NCBI GenBank assembly: GCA_963529665.1
Contig: CAUSAG010000008.1
Span: 1 to 64,000 of the forward strand
Reading direction: 5' to 3'
DNA from: Kingella_B sp963529665
Lineage (GTDB): Bacteria; Pseudomonadota; Gammaproteobacteria; Burkholderiales; Neisseriaceae
DNA: 64,000 nucleotides
Position 1 is the first letter of the stretch, and the number at the start of each line of letters is the position of its first letter. The notes below the pieces were generated by a model. That model saw nothing but the letters and a program-made list of their open reading frames with translations. It was not told the DNA's origin and did no database searches. Both the position numbers and the translations under genes were made by a program. Positions 24,456 to 33,960 of the stretch are shown in pieces.

Positions 24456-26567
24456 ATGCCCGACTACCTCTCCCGCCTCTCATTCGGTTTCTCGCGCAAG
24501 CTGCCTGTGGTGCTGCAAACCGAAGCGGCGGAATGCGGTTTGGCGTGTTTGGCTTCGGTATTGGGGTTTCACGGTTTTCACACGGATTTGCGCCATTTGC
24601 GGGCGCGTTTTTCTTTGTCGCTCAAAGGGGCGACGCTGGCGGATTTGGTGCGCTATGCCCATGCGCTGAATTTAACGCCGCGCCCTTTGCGTTTGGAATT
24701 GGACGAGCTGGCAAATCTGCGCCTGCCTTGTATCCTGCATTGGGATTTGAACCATTTTGTGGTGTTGCAGTCGGTGTCTCATGGCGGTATCACGATTATG
24801 AACCCTGCTTCGGGCATGCAGAAAATCCGTATGGACGAAGTGTCGCGGCGCTTTACGGGGATTGCCTTGGAGCTGATGCCGAACACGCAGTTTGAGGAAA
24901 AGCGCGAGGCGAAGAAAATCCGAATTCTGCCGATGCTGCGCGGGGTAGTGGGGCTGAAACGTTCTCTGTTTCAGCTTTTATTATTGGCGGCGGCGTTGCA
25001 GGTGTTTGCGCTGGCAAGCCCGTTTTTTATGCAGTGGGTGATTGACCATGCGATTGTGTCGGCAGACCGCGATTTGCTGCTGACGCTGGCTTTGGGCTTC
25101 GGGCTGCTGATGGTGGTGCAGCAGTTGGTGTCGCTGGTGCAGACGTGGGCGGGGATGTTTTTGGCAACTTCGCTCAATATCCAATGGAAAGCTAATGTAT
25201 TCCGCCGTTTGCTGGATTTGCCTGTGGCGTATTTTGCCAAGCGGCATTTGGGCGATGTGGTGTCGCGTTTCGGCGAGGTGGACAGCATCCAAAGCACGCT
25301 CACTTCCACGTTTTTCGTGCTGGTGCTCAACAGCCTGATGGCGGTGTTTACGCTGGGGCTGATGCTGTTGTACAGCGTGAAGCTGTCGGCGGTGGTGCTG
25401 ATAACTTTGCTGGTTTATGTGCTGATTCGTTGGGCGGCGTATTATCCGCTGCGCCGCGCCACGGAAGAAAATCTTGTCCATGCCGCCAAGCAGAGCAGCT
25501 ATTTTATGGAGACGGTGCGCGGCATCCAAACGGTAAAGCTGTTTGATAAAACCGCGCAGCGGCACAGCACTTGGCTGAATTTGTTTGTGGATACGGTCAA
25601 CACGGGTTTGACTTCGCAGAAGCTGTCCGCGCTGTTCGGTTTTGCCAACAGCTTTTTATTTGGCGTGGCAAATATCCTGATTGTGTATTGGGGTGCGGTT
25701 TCGGTGTTGGACGGTGCGTTTACCGTAGGCGTACTGATGGCGTTTATGTCGTATAAAAGCCAGTTTGAGGGCAAAATCGGTTCGCTAATCGACCAGTTTG
25801 TGCAAATCAAAATGCTGGGGCTGCACGCGGAGCGGCTGGCGGATATTGTGTTGGAGGAAACGGAGCAGGGCGCGGCGGGCATGATGCAGCCTGAAAATGT
25901 GCCGAGCTTTGATTTGGTGGTGGAGAATGTGTCGTTCCGCTATGCGGAGAATGAGCCGTTTGTGCTGCGTGATGTAAATTTGCAGATTCGGCAGGGCGAA
26001 ACGGTAGCGTTTACCGGGCATTCGGGCTGCGGCAAATCTACGCTGATTCAGATTCTCACAGGCAGCCTGAAACCCGAAAGCGGCAGGGTGCTGCTGGGCG
26101 GGCATGATATTCACGCGTTGCCGCCCGCATTTGTGCGCCAATTCAGCGCAACGGTAATGCAGGACGATGTGTTGTTTGCAGGCTCGATTGCGGAAAACAT
26201 CTGCTTTTTTGACGAGTCGCCCGACGCGGCAAAGATTGAGCATTGCGCCAAAATGGCAAACATCCACGACGAAATCGCGGCGATGCCGATGGCGTATGAA
26301 ACGCTGATTGGCGATATGGGCAGCGCATTAAGCGGCGGGCAAAAGCAGCGCATTATCTTGGCGCGTGCGCTCTACCGTGAGCCGCGCATTTTGTTTCTAG
26401 ACGAAGCCAGCAGCCATTTGGATAGGGACAATGAGCGCATAATTAACGACAACCTGCGGCAGCTGAATATCACCAAAATCATGGTGGCACACCGGCAGGA
26501 AACGCTGGCGATGGCGGACAGGGTGGTGGTGTTGGGGCAGCCTGAAAACAGCTTTCAGGCAGCCTGA
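24456..26567 (+). CDS. bacteriocin ABC exporter with C39 peptidase domain
   Basis: Peptidase-ABC transporter that cuts double-glycine leaders and exports the mature peptide. ATG 24456 follows AAGGAAC and gives 703 residues. Residues 1-130 are the C39 peptidase: Q21 and C27 in QTEAAECGLACL and H100 in LNHFVVL; the third catalytic position, usually Asp, is N116 in MNPASG. Residues 150-440 are the six-helix membrane domain. The ATPase has Walker A GHSGCGKST, signature ALSGGQKQR and Walker B ILFLDEASS. DUS are read in the ATPase (TGSLKP) and at the end (FQAA-stop). G+C is like the rest of the genome, unlike the precursor genes. The HlyD gene follows. Confidence 0.92.
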   Translation: MPDYLSRLSFGFSRKLPVVLQTEAAECGLACLASVLGFHGFHTDLRHLRARFSLSLKGATLADLVRYAHALNLTPRPLRLELDELANLRLPCILHWDLNHFVVLQSVSHGGITIMNPASGMQKIRMDEVSRRFTGIALELMPNTQFEEKREAKKIRILPMLRGVVGLKRSLFQLLLLAAALQVFALASPFFMQWVIDHAIVSADRDLLLTLALGFGLLMVVQQLVSLVQTWAGMFLATSLNIQWKANVFRRLLDLPVAYFAKRHLGDVVSRFGEVDSIQSTLTSTFFVLVLNSLMAVFTLGLMLLYSVKLSAVVLITLLVYVLIRWAAYYPLRRATEENLVHAAKQSSYFMETVRGIQTVKLFDKTAQRHSTWLNLFVDTVNTGLTSQKLSALFGFANSFLFGVANILIVYWGAVSVLDGAFTVGVLMAFMSYKSQFEGKIGSLIDQFVQIKMLGLHAERLADIVLEETEQGAAGMMQPENVPSFDLVVENVSFRYAENEPFVLRDVNLQIRQGETVAFTGHSGCGKSTLIQILTGSLKPESGRVLLGGHDIHALPPAFVRQFSATVMQDDVLFAGSIAENICFFDESPDAAKIEHCAKMANIHDEIAAMPMAYETLIGDMGSALSGGQKQRIILARALYREPRILFLDEASSHLDRDNERIINDNLRQLNITKIMVAHRQETLAMADRVVVLGQPENSFQAA

Positions 26568-26587
26568 AAAATATTACGGATGTGTTT

Positions 26588-27853
26588 ATGTCTCTTTTCC
26601 GTTCCGAAGTATTCCAAGCCAAGCAAAACCGCTGGACAGGGCAAATCGTGTTGGTACGCCCTTTTTCTTTGCTTGCACTCACATTTTTTGTGGCTGGTTT
26701 GGCGGCGGCGTTGATTGCGTTTGCCGTATTCGGCAGCTATACCAACAAAACCACGGTGGAAGGGCAGCTGGTTCCCTTGGGCGGCGTGGTGCGCGTGTAT
26801 GCGCCTGAAACAGGGGTGATTACCGATAAAAAGGTGGCAGATGGCGATTTTGTGCAGGCAGGCGATGTGCTGTTTACCCTATCCACGGCGCGAAACGACG
26901 GCGTGGGTAGTGTGCAGGCGCGGCTGATTGCCGAAGCGAAGCTGAAAAAGGCGTTAGCAGAGCAGGATATTGCGCGGCAAAAACGGATACATGCCAATGA
27001 GCAAACCGCGCAGGAAAACACGCTGCGACGCTTGCGCCAGCAGTTGCAACATATTCAAGACCAAATCGCCGTGCAGCAAAAGCGGATTGAGCTCAACAGC
27101 AAAATGCTGGCAAAACAGAACGAACTGGTGCGGCAGGACGCCTTGTCGGAATTGGAGCGAACCAATTATGAAAACATGCTGTTAGGTCTGAAAGCGGATT
27201 TGGCTGCGTATCAGCGCGAAGAAAGCAATCTGGCACGGGAAATCGCCGCCCAACAAAGCAATTTGAACAAACTGCCCGAGCAACAGGCAAACGAAATCAG
27301 CCAGTTGGAACGTACATTGGCGGCATACAATCAGGAAATTTTGGACTACGGCGTGCGCGAAGGGCAAACCATACGCGCGGCGGTATCGGGCTATGCGAAC
27401 GCGGTGAATGCGGAAGTGGGGCAGCAGGCAGACGCATCGCGCCTGCTGGCAAGCATTGTGCCGCAAGCGGCGCAATTGCAGGCAAATCTGTATGTTCCCA
27501 GCCGTGCGGTGGGTTTCGTGAAGCCCGGCGACAAAGTGGTGCTGCGCTATCAGGCGTATCCGTATCAGAAATTCGGACACGCCACTGGGCGGATTGTTTC
27601 CATCGCGCAAACGGCGTTAAACAAGCAGGAGCTGGCGAATCTGGGCAATATTTTTACCAACCCCGCACTGCTGAACGAACCCGCGTATCTGGTCAAAGTG
27701 AAGCTGGACAAGCAGACGATTTCGGTTTACGGCAAGGAAACCAAGCTGCCGATCGGCATGACGGCAGAAGCCGATATTCTGCATGAAAACAAGAAACTGT
27801 ATGAATGGGTGCTTGACCCGCTGTATAGCGTGGTGGGGAAAGTGAAGCAGTGA
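26588..27853 (+). CDS. HlyD-family membrane fusion protein, bacteriocin secretion
   Basis: Periplasmic adaptor linking the ABC exporter to an outer membrane channel (TolC type). ATG 26588 has ACGGA 7 bases upstream, giving 421 residues (MSLFRSEVFQAKQNRW). Layout: cytoplasmic tail, one membrane segment near 25-45, a lipoyl half-domain (VEGQLVPLGGVVRVYAPETGVI), a long coiled coil near 105-225, the second half-domain and beta-barrel (FVKPGDKVVLRYQAYPYQKFG). This arrangement matches CvaA-type adaptors. It starts 20 bases after the exporter stop, so they form an operon. No outer membrane factor is adjacent. Confidence 0.9.
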   Translation: MSLFRSEVFQAKQNRWTGQIVLVRPFSLLALTFFVAGLAAALIAFAVFGSYTNKTTVEGQLVPLGGVVRVYAPETGVITDKKVADGDFVQAGDVLFTLSTARNDGVGSVQARLIAEAKLKKALAEQDIARQKRIHANEQTAQENTLRRLRQQLQHIQDQIAVQQKRIELNSKMLAKQNELVRQDALSELERTNYENMLLGLKADLAAYQREESNLAREIAAQQSNLNKLPEQQANEISQLERTLAAYNQEILDYGVREGQTIRAAVSGYANAVNAEVGQQADASRLLASIVPQAAQLQANLYVPSRAVGFVKPGDKVVLRYQAYPYQKFGHATGRIVSIAQTALNKQELANLGNIFTNPALLNEPAYLVKVKLDKQTISVYGKETKLPIGMTAEADILHENKKLYEWVLDPLYSVVGKVKQ

Positions 27854-27860
27854 AAAAAGA

Positions 27861-27899
27861 AGGCAGCCTGAAAGCGCAAATCCGACTTTCAGGCTGCCT
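27861..27899. terminator. inverted DUS stem between convergent genes
   Basis: AGGCAGCCTGAAAG and its complement form a 14-base stem with an 11-base loop between the HlyD gene (+) and ubiD (-). Confidence 0.65.
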
Positions 27900-27903
27900 A
27901 TCA

Positions 27904-29382
27904 TCACAACCCCAATTCCCCCCACATCGCGTCCACCTTCGCCGCCACATCGGCATCGCGCTCAATCACGCGCCCCCATTCGCGCTGGGTTTCGCCTTTC
28001 CACTTATTCGTCGCATCCAAGCCCATTTTGCCACCGAGTCCGCTTACGGGGCTGGCGAAATCCAAGTAATCAATCGGCGTGTTTTCCACCAACACGGTAT
28101 CGCGCACGGGGTCCATGCGCGTGGTAATCGCCCAGATGACTTCTTTCCAGTCGCGCACGTTCACGTCGTCGTCCACCACGATGATGAATTTGGTGTACAT
28201 AAACTGGCGCAGGAAGCTCCAACAGCCCATCATCACGCGCTTGGCGTGGCCGGCGTATTGTTTTTTCATGCTCACCACCGCCATGCGGTAGGAGCAGCCC
28301 TCGGGCGGTAGGTAGAAATCGGTGATTTCGGGGAACTGCTTTTGCAACAGCGGTACGAACACTTCGTTCAACGCCACGCCCAATACGGCGGGTTCGTCGG
28401 GCGGTTTGCCGGTGTAGGTGCTGTGGTAAATTGGGTTTTCGCGCATGGTGATGCGCTCGACGGTGAACACGGGGAAGTAGTCCTGCTCGTTGTAATAGCC
28501 CGTGTGGTCGCCGTAGGGGCCTTCCAGCGCGGTTTCGTTGGGATGAATCACGCCTTCCAACACGATTTCGGCACGGGCGGGCACTTGCAAATCGTTGCCG
28601 ATACATTTGACCAATTCGGTGCGCGAACCACGCAAGAGTCCCGCAAACTGGTATTCGCTCAAAGTGTCGGGCACGGGCGTAACTGCGCCGAGTATGGTGG
28701 CGGGGTCGCAGCCCAAAACTACGGCGACGGGATAGGGCGCGTCAGGATTTTCCTTGCGGAACGCCTGATAATCCAGCGCGCCGCCGCGATGGGCGAGCCA
28801 GCGCATGATGAGCTTGTTTTTGCCGAGCAACTGCTGGCGGTAGATGCCAAGATTTTGGCGTTTTTTGTGCGGCCCGCGCGTTACCGTCAAGCCCCATGTA
28901 ATCAGCGGGGCGACGTCGCCCGGCCAGCAGTGTTGAATGGGCAGGTCGTACAGGTTTACCGCGTCGCCCTCCAATACGATTTGCTGGCAGGGGGCGTTTT
29001 TGACGATTTTCGGTGCCATGCTCCAAATGTCTTTTAACAGCGGCAGTTTGGAAAATGCGTCTTTGATGCCTTTGGGCGGCTCGGGTTCTTTGAGATAGGC
29101 GAGCGTTTGCCCGATTTCGCGCAGCTTGGCGACGCTGTCTGCGCCCATGCCCATCGCCACGCGCTCGGGCGTGCCAAACAGGTTGGCGAGTACGGGAAAA
29201 TCATAGCGGCTGCCGTCGGGCTTGACGGCGTGTTCAAACAGCAACGCCGGCCCTTCGGCACGCAGCACGCGGTCGGCGATTTCGGTGATTTCCAGATGGG
29301 GGGAGACGGGGAGGGCGATGCGTTTGAGCTGGTTTTGCTGTTCCAGACGGGCGATGAAATCGCGCAGGTCGGTGTAGTGCAT
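27904..29382 (-). CDS. ubiD: 3-octaprenyl-4-hydroxybenzoate carboxy-lyase UbiD
   Basis: Prenyl-FMN-dependent decarboxylase in ubiquinone synthesis, acting on 3-polyprenyl-4-hydroxybenzoate. It has 492 residues (E. coli 497). Typical blocks: MHYTDLRDFIARLEQQNQL, ALLFEHAVKPDG, NLGIYRQQLLGKNKLIMRWLAHRGGA, EIVLEGVIHPNETALEGPYGD (active-site arginine/glutamate region) and the C-terminal ATTRMDP-like AITTRMDPVRD. It is transcribed alone. ubiC, which makes the ring precursor, lies about 26 kb away and appears frameshifted. Confidence 0.95.
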   Translation of the reverse strand: MHYTDLRDFIARLEQQNQLKRIALPVSPHLEITEIADRVLRAEGPALLFEHAVKPDGSRYDFPVLANLFGTPERVAMGMGADSVAKLREIGQTLAYLKEPEPPKGIKDAFSKLPLLKDIWSMAPKIVKNAPCQQIVLEGDAVNLYDLPIQHCWPGDVAPLITWGLTVTRGPHKKRQNLGIYRQQLLGKNKLIMRWLAHRGGALDYQAFRKENPDAPYPVAVVLGCDPATILGAVTPVPDTLSEYQFAGLLRGSRTELVKCIGNDLQVPARAEIVLEGVIHPNETALEGPYGDHTGYYNEQDYFPVFTVERITMRENPIYHSTYTGKPPDEPAVLGVALNEVFVPLLQKQFPEITDFYLPPEGCSYRMAVVSMKKQYAGHAKRVMMGCWSFLRQFMYTKFIIVVDDDVNVRDWKEVIWAITTRMDPVRDTVLVENTPIDYLDFASPVSGLGGKMGLDATNKWKGETQREWGRVIERDADVAAKVDAMWGELGL

Positions 29383-29501
29383 GGTGTTTCCTTTGGGCTG
29401 GTGGGCAGCCTGAAAGTGGGTGGGATTGGGTTTTCAGGCTACCTTTGCATGGGTGGGGCAGCCTGAAATGTGTGGAATTCTATTTTCAGGCTGCCTTGCG
29501 C

Positions 29502-30926
29502 TTATTTTTTGCCTTTTTTCTTGGAGCGGCTGGCGGCTTGCTGCGGCAGCAGTTCCACATAAATCTGCCGATCTCGGGTGAGCAGCTTGGCGGCGGCTTG
29601 GATGTCGGCGGCGGATACGGCTTGAATGCGGCGGCGGATTTCGTCTTCGTTGCGCCAGCTGAATCCTGCGATTTGCAGCGAGCCGATTAGGTTGGCGCGG
29701 GCGTTGATGCTGTCGCGGGCGAAGATGGTTTGGGTTTGTTCTATGGTGCGGGCGCGGTTGAGTTCGTCTTCGCTGATGCCATGTTGGGCGATTTGGGCGA
29801 TTTCGTTTTCCAGCGCGGCTTTCAGGCTGCCTGTGGAAACATTGGCAGCGGGCGATGCGCTGATGCCCCAAAGCTGCGGACTGCGCGCCAGCAGCGAATA
29901 GCCGATGTTGATGTTTTGCGCGATTTGCTTGCCGCGCACCAAATTTTTGCTCAATCGCGCGGCGCTATGCCCGTCCAACACGTTGGTGAGCATATCCAGC
30001 GCATAGGGCAGCTTTTCGCCCAGCGCGGTGAGATGCGGCACGCGGTAAGCAATCGTCATCAGCGGGCGCTGCGTGTTGCCGCGAATACTGCTTTGCACCG
30101 CTTTGCCGCGCGACAAGGGCTCGCTGATGTTTTGCCGCGCAGGAATGGCGCGTTTTTTCAGGCTGCCAAAATATTGCTCGGCTTGGGCAAACACGGTTTC
30201 AGGCTGCACATCGCCCACAATCACCAGCGTGGCGTTGTTGGGCGCATACCATTTTTGATACCACTGGCGCAAATCGTTTGCCGTGAGCTTGTGCAAATCC
30301 GCCATTTTGCCGATTACGCTGGTGCGGTTGGGCGATTTTTGCCACGCTTGGTGCATCAATTCTTCGTATAACAAGCCTTGCGGATTGTCTTCAATGCGCT
30401 GGCGGCGCTCTTCGCGTATCACTTTCATTTCATTGAGAAACACGCTGTCGCTGAAATTCAAATTCGCCATGCGATCGGCTTCTAATGCCAACACCGCAGG
30501 CAGATGCTCGGCGGCGATGCTCACATGGTAAACCGTCTCTTCGTTGGTGGTGTAGGCGTTGTTGTTGCCGCCTAAGGCGCTGATTCTGCGGGCATACTCG
30601 CCAGCGGGTACGGTTTGCGTGCCTTTAAACATCATGTGTTCCAGCGCGTGGCTCAGCCCCGTTTTGCCTGCGATTTCATCGGCGCTGCCCACCTTGTACC
30701 ACAGCATAATCATGGCAACAGGCGCGCGGTGGTCTTCTTTCACAATCACGCGCAAGCCATTTGCCAACACGCGCTCATGCGTGGCGCTGGCAGCTTGCGT
30801 GCTGGCTGGCGCGGCAAGCGGCGCGGTTGGCAAGGAAACAGGGCTGCTGGCTTCGGGCGCGGCGTGGGCTTGGGCAACAAACGGCGCAATCGCCAGCAGG
30901 AGAACGGGGAGCATTTTGGAAAACAT
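29502..30926 (-). CDS. periplasmic M16-family zinc peptidase
   Basis: ATG 30926 gives MFSKMLPVLLLAIAPFVAQAHA, a signal peptide, and 474 residues in total. The zinc-binding inverted motif HxxEH is seen as LSHALEHMMFKGT near residue 95, with the distal glutamate in ALEADRMANL. The N-terminal strand ERVLANGLRVIVKEDHRAP is typical of insulinase/processing-peptidase halves. A second M16 fold follows; its motif is absent, as is normal. Substrate is unknown. The final residues are lysine-rich (SRSKKKGKK). In relatives a second M16 gene often lies alongside; here none is seen. Confidence 0.9.
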   Translation of the reverse strand: MFSKMLPVLLLAIAPFVAQAHAAPEASSPVSLPTAPLAAPASTQAASATHERVLANGLRVIVKEDHRAPVAMIMLWYKVGSADEIAGKTGLSHALEHMMFKGTQTVPAGEYARRISALGGNNNAYTTNEETVYHVSIAAEHLPAVLALEADRMANLNFSDSVFLNEMKVIREERRQRIEDNPQGLLYEELMHQAWQKSPNRTSVIGKMADLHKLTANDLRQWYQKWYAPNNATLVIVGDVQPETVFAQAEQYFGSLKKRAIPARQNISEPLSRGKAVQSSIRGNTQRPLMTIAYRVPHLTALGEKLPYALDMLTNVLDGHSAARLSKNLVRGKQIAQNINIGYSLLARSPQLWGISASPAANVSTGSLKAALENEIAQIAQHGISEDELNRARTIEQTQTIFARDSINARANLIGSLQIAGFSWRNEDEIRRRIQAVSAADIQAAAKLLTRDRQIYVELLPQQAASRSKKKGKK

Positions 30927-31005
30927 AATCAACTTTCGGATGGCTATCGGGCTGGATTAGGGCGAACTAGGGCAGCCTGAAATCAAGATAGGACGCAGCA
31001 ACAAA

Positions 31006-31037
31006 AGCCGCAGACACTCAAAGCAGTATCTGCGGCT
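31006..31037 (-). terminator. intrinsic terminator after ssb
   Basis: AGCCGCAGACAC and GTATCTGCGGCT form a near-perfect 12-base stem with an 8-base loop. Read leftward it ends in GGCTTTTGTT, so it closes the MFS-ssb transcript. Confidence 0.75.
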
Positions 31038-31107
31038 CTCTTTTTGCACAATCAACGCCATTCTGCTTTTCAGGCTGCCTGAGTGGTTGTTTAGAACCTT
31101 GAATTTT

Positions 31108-31644
31108 TTAGAATGGAATATCGTCGTCAATATCGTCCACAGGCGCGGCAGGCGCAACGGGTGCTTGGCGTTGCGTGGGCGCGGCGGGGGGCGGCGCATC
31201 ATAAGCAGGTGGTGGTGGCGCATATTGCTGTTGCTGCTGGGGCGCGTAGTTTTGCTGCGGCGCAGGGGCATAGCCTGCATCATCGTGATAACCGCCGCCT
31301 TGCTGGTTACCGCCGCGCGAGCCGAGCATTTTCATTTCGTTGCCGATGATGTCGTATGCCGTGCGCTCTACGCCTTGCTTGTCGGTGTATTTGCGGCTTT
31401 GGATTTTGCCTTCAATATACACTTGGCTGCCTTTTTTCAAATACTGCCCAGCCACTTCGGCAAGACGGCGATACAGCGTGATGTTGTGCCATTCGGTGCG
31501 CTCTTGGCGCTGGCCGCTGTTGCGATCGTTCCAAGATTCGCTGGTGGCAATGGAAAAATTGCACACCGCATCGCCATTGGGCATATAGCGCAATTCGGGG
31601 TCGCGCCCCAAGTTGCCGATTAAAATCACTTTGTTTAATGACAT
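31108..31644 (-). CDS. ssb: single-stranded DNA-binding protein
   Basis: A 178-residue SSB. The N-terminal OB fold is MSLNKVILIGNLGRDPELRY to about residue 108 (EWHNITLYRRLAEVAGQYLKKGSQVYIEG). The linker is rich in Gln, Pro and Ala (QQNYAPQQQQQYAPPPP). The last residues DDIDDDIPF form the acidic tip that binds partner proteins. GGAG precedes the ATG, inside the 3' end of the upstream MFS gene; the two frames overlap by 10 bases, so they share a transcript. Confidence 0.97.
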   Translation of the reverse strand: MSLNKVILIGNLGRDPELRYMPNGDAVCNFSIATSESWNDRNSGQRQERTEWHNITLYRRLAEVAGQYLKKGSQVYIEGKIQSRKYTDKQGVERTAYDIIGNEMKMLGSRGGNQQGGGYHDDAGYAPAPQQNYAPQQQQQYAPPPPAYDAPPPAAPTQRQAPVAPAAPVDDIDDDIPF

Positions 31645-33047
31645 TTGTTTGCTCCTGTTAATAAGATGGTTCGGATATTTGCTTCGTCAAAACCTTGTTG
31701 CAAGGCTTTGATAAACAGCGTTTTGTTGTCTTGGCTAAATGCAATGCTTTCCACGCCTGCGGTGGTTTGAATGGCGGTTTTCAGGCTGCCTAAATCGCCC
31801 TGCCATGCTTCGGGGACGGCGAACATCATGTTTTTCACAGGCTTGGGCGCAGGCGCGCGGGCAGCCAGCAGCAGCCATGCGATGCCGATTAGCCCGCAAA
31901 AAATAAACACGCCGTTAAAACCATACTGCGCGTATAAACGGCTGCCGATGATGCCGCCCGAAAACACGCCCACCGATTGCAAGGTGTTATACACGCCCAT
32001 TGCCGTGCCTTTGAGATTGCTCGGCGCAATCTTGGAAACCAACGATGGCATGCTGGCTTCCAAAATATTGAAGCCGATGAAATACACCACCAAGCTCAGT
32101 TCAATCAGCCACACGGTTTTCAGGCTGCCTAATAACGCGAATTGCGCGGTGGCGGTTAAGCCAATGCCGAGCAAAAACACAGGTTTTAATTTATTGCGCG
32201 TTTCGCCCACGATAATGGCGGGAATCATCAACACCAAGCCGATAACGGTGGCGGGCAGATAGATTTGCCAATGGCTGGTTTTGTCCCAGCCTAGATTTTT
32301 TAAGGCAAACGGCAAGGTGGTAAACATCGCCATCAGCCCCGCTTGCAGCGCAAAAATGCCAAAATTGAGCCGCAAAAGCTGTCCATTTTTCAACACTTCG
32401 CCAATATGCCCCACTTGCAGTTGCGCATCTTCATGCAAACGCGATTGTGCGCTGGTGGGATTGGGCGTGTACCACGCCACCAGCGCGATGCTGGCAAGGC
32501 TCAACGCACCCATCAGCGCAAACAAGCCGTTCACGCCCAGCCAGCGGCTGAGTATCGGCGACAGCACCAAGCTAACGGAAAAAGTGAGCCCAATGCTCAA
32601 TCCAATCAACGACATGGCGCGGGTGCGCACTTCTTCGCGGGTTAAATCCGCCAGCAACGCCGTTACCGCCGCGCTCACCGCGCCCGCGCCCTGCACCGCC
32701 CGCGCCATAATCAGCGTGTGCACATCGGTTGCCGTTGCCGCCCAAAAGCTGCCCAGCGCAAACACGCCCATGCCCAGATAAATCACTTTTTTGCGCCCAA
32801 TTTTGTCGGACAGCATCCCCAAAGGCAGCTGCAACAAGGCTTGGGTTAAACCATACATTGCCATCGCCAAGCCCACCATTTTGGGCGCATTGGCGGCGTT
32901 TGTGCCCGCCAAATCGTGCGCGTGCAACGCCAGCACAGGCAACACCAAAAACATCCCCAGCATCCGCAAGGCATACACGCCTGCCAAAGACGTGGCAGCG
33001 CGCCATTCTTGGGGCAACAGGGCAATTTTGGGAGATTTCGCTTGCAT
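31635..33047 (-). CDS. MFS transporter, YajR-like, with C-terminal soluble domain
   Basis: A 470-residue transporter with 12 membrane segments. The loop after helix 2 is GMLSDKIGRKKVI, the MFS motif A. After helix 12 a soluble domain of about 70 residues (GVESIAFSQDNKTLFIKALQQGFDEANIRTILL) looks like the ferredoxin-like YAM domain of E. coli YajR. The substrate is unknown; drug or metabolite efflux is a common guess. Its 3' end overlaps ssb. An in-frame DUS is read as LGSLKT twice. Confidence 0.85.
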   Translation of the reverse strand: MQAKSPKIALLPQEWRAATSLAGVYALRMLGMFLVLPVLALHAHDLAGTNAANAPKMVGLAMAMYGLTQALLQLPLGMLSDKIGRKKVIYLGMGVFALGSFWAATATDVHTLIMARAVQGAGAVSAAVTALLADLTREEVRTRAMSLIGLSIGLTFSVSLVLSPILSRWLGVNGLFALMGALSLASIALVAWYTPNPTSAQSRLHEDAQLQVGHIGEVLKNGQLLRLNFGIFALQAGLMAMFTTLPFALKNLGWDKTSHWQIYLPATVIGLVLMIPAIIVGETRNKLKPVFLLGIGLTATAQFALLGSLKTVWLIELSLVVYFIGFNILEASMPSLVSKIAPSNLKGTAMGVYNTLQSVGVFSGGIIGSRLYAQYGFNGVFIFCGLIGIAWLLLAARAPAPKPVKNMMFAVPEAWQGDLGSLKTAIQTTAGVESIAFSQDNKTLFIKALQQGFDEANIRTILLTGANKCH

Positions 33048-33218
33048 GGATATTCCGTGGTTTTTGGGGTTTAAGGCAGCCTGAAAAAAGGCTAGGCAAA
33101 AGAAGCGCGATTATAGCATTTTTGTTTTTCAGGCTGCCTTTTTCATCATCAATTGCATCGGAGCAGCCTGAAACCTTGTGCTAATATCGCGCCCATCTTG
33201 TTTACACGCCATTGAATC

Positions 33219-33893
33219 ATGTCGCCCAGCATCCCTCTGCCCCAAATCCAAACCCTTATCTACGCGCTAGACATCATCGGCATCATCGCCTGCACCTGCG
33301 CCGCCACCGTGCTTGCCAAGCAGCTGAAATTTGATTTTTTTGGCGCGGTTTTGATTTCGTTTCTCGGCAGCGTGGGCGGCGGCACATTGCGCGATTTGCT
33401 GATTAACCGCCATCCGATTTTTTGGCTACACGATTTAAATTATTTCTACACCATTTTGCTGGTGAGCATTGTGGTGCAAATGTTTTACGGCTTTTTTGCG
33501 CGGATTAACCATGTGATTCGCTGGTTTGACGCGCTGGGCTTGGCGGCGTTCACCGTTATCGGCGTGGAAGCCGCGCTCAGCCGTGGCATGACGGCAACCA
33601 TCGCCATTTTGATGGGCGCGTTTACCGCGGTGATTGGCGGCGTGATGCGCGATATTGTGTGCCGCCAGATTCCGCTGGTGCTGCGCCAAGAAATCTACAT
33701 CACCGCATCCATTATCGGCAGCGGCTATTATCTGCTGATGCTGCAAACGAGCATCAACGCTTGGCTGCGCAGCCTTTCCACCATCGCGCTGATTTTTGCC
33801 ATTCGGATGCTGGCGGTGTATCGCGGCTGGAATTTCCCCGACATCACGCTGCCGTGGTGGCGCGAGCAAGAACAGCAGCCTGAAAATGAGTAA
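33219..33893 (+). CDS. TRIC-type cation channel family protein (UPF0126)
   Basis: A 224-residue membrane protein with seven hydrophobic segments in two repeats. Each repeat has the hallmark glycine-rich turn: GSVGGGTLRDLL near residue 50 and AVIGGVMRDIVCRQ near 140. Bacterial members form trimeric potassium-permeable channels; the physiological role is unknown. The C-terminus (EQQPENE) is encoded across a DUS. Confidence 0.88.
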   Translation: MSPSIPLPQIQTLIYALDIIGIIACTCAATVLAKQLKFDFFGAVLISFLGSVGGGTLRDLLINRHPIFWLHDLNYFYTILLVSIVVQMFYGFFARINHVIRWFDALGLAAFTVIGVEAALSRGMTATIAILMGAFTAVIGGVMRDIVCRQIPLVLRQEIYITASIIGSGYYLLMLQTSINAWLRSLSTIALIFAIRMLAVYRGWNFPDITLPWWREQEQQPENE

Positions 33894-33960
33894 TCCCCAT
33901 TTTCAGGCTGCTTAACGCTTTTTCGTTATAATCGCTCCCTTTTTTTCAGGCTGCCTCAAC

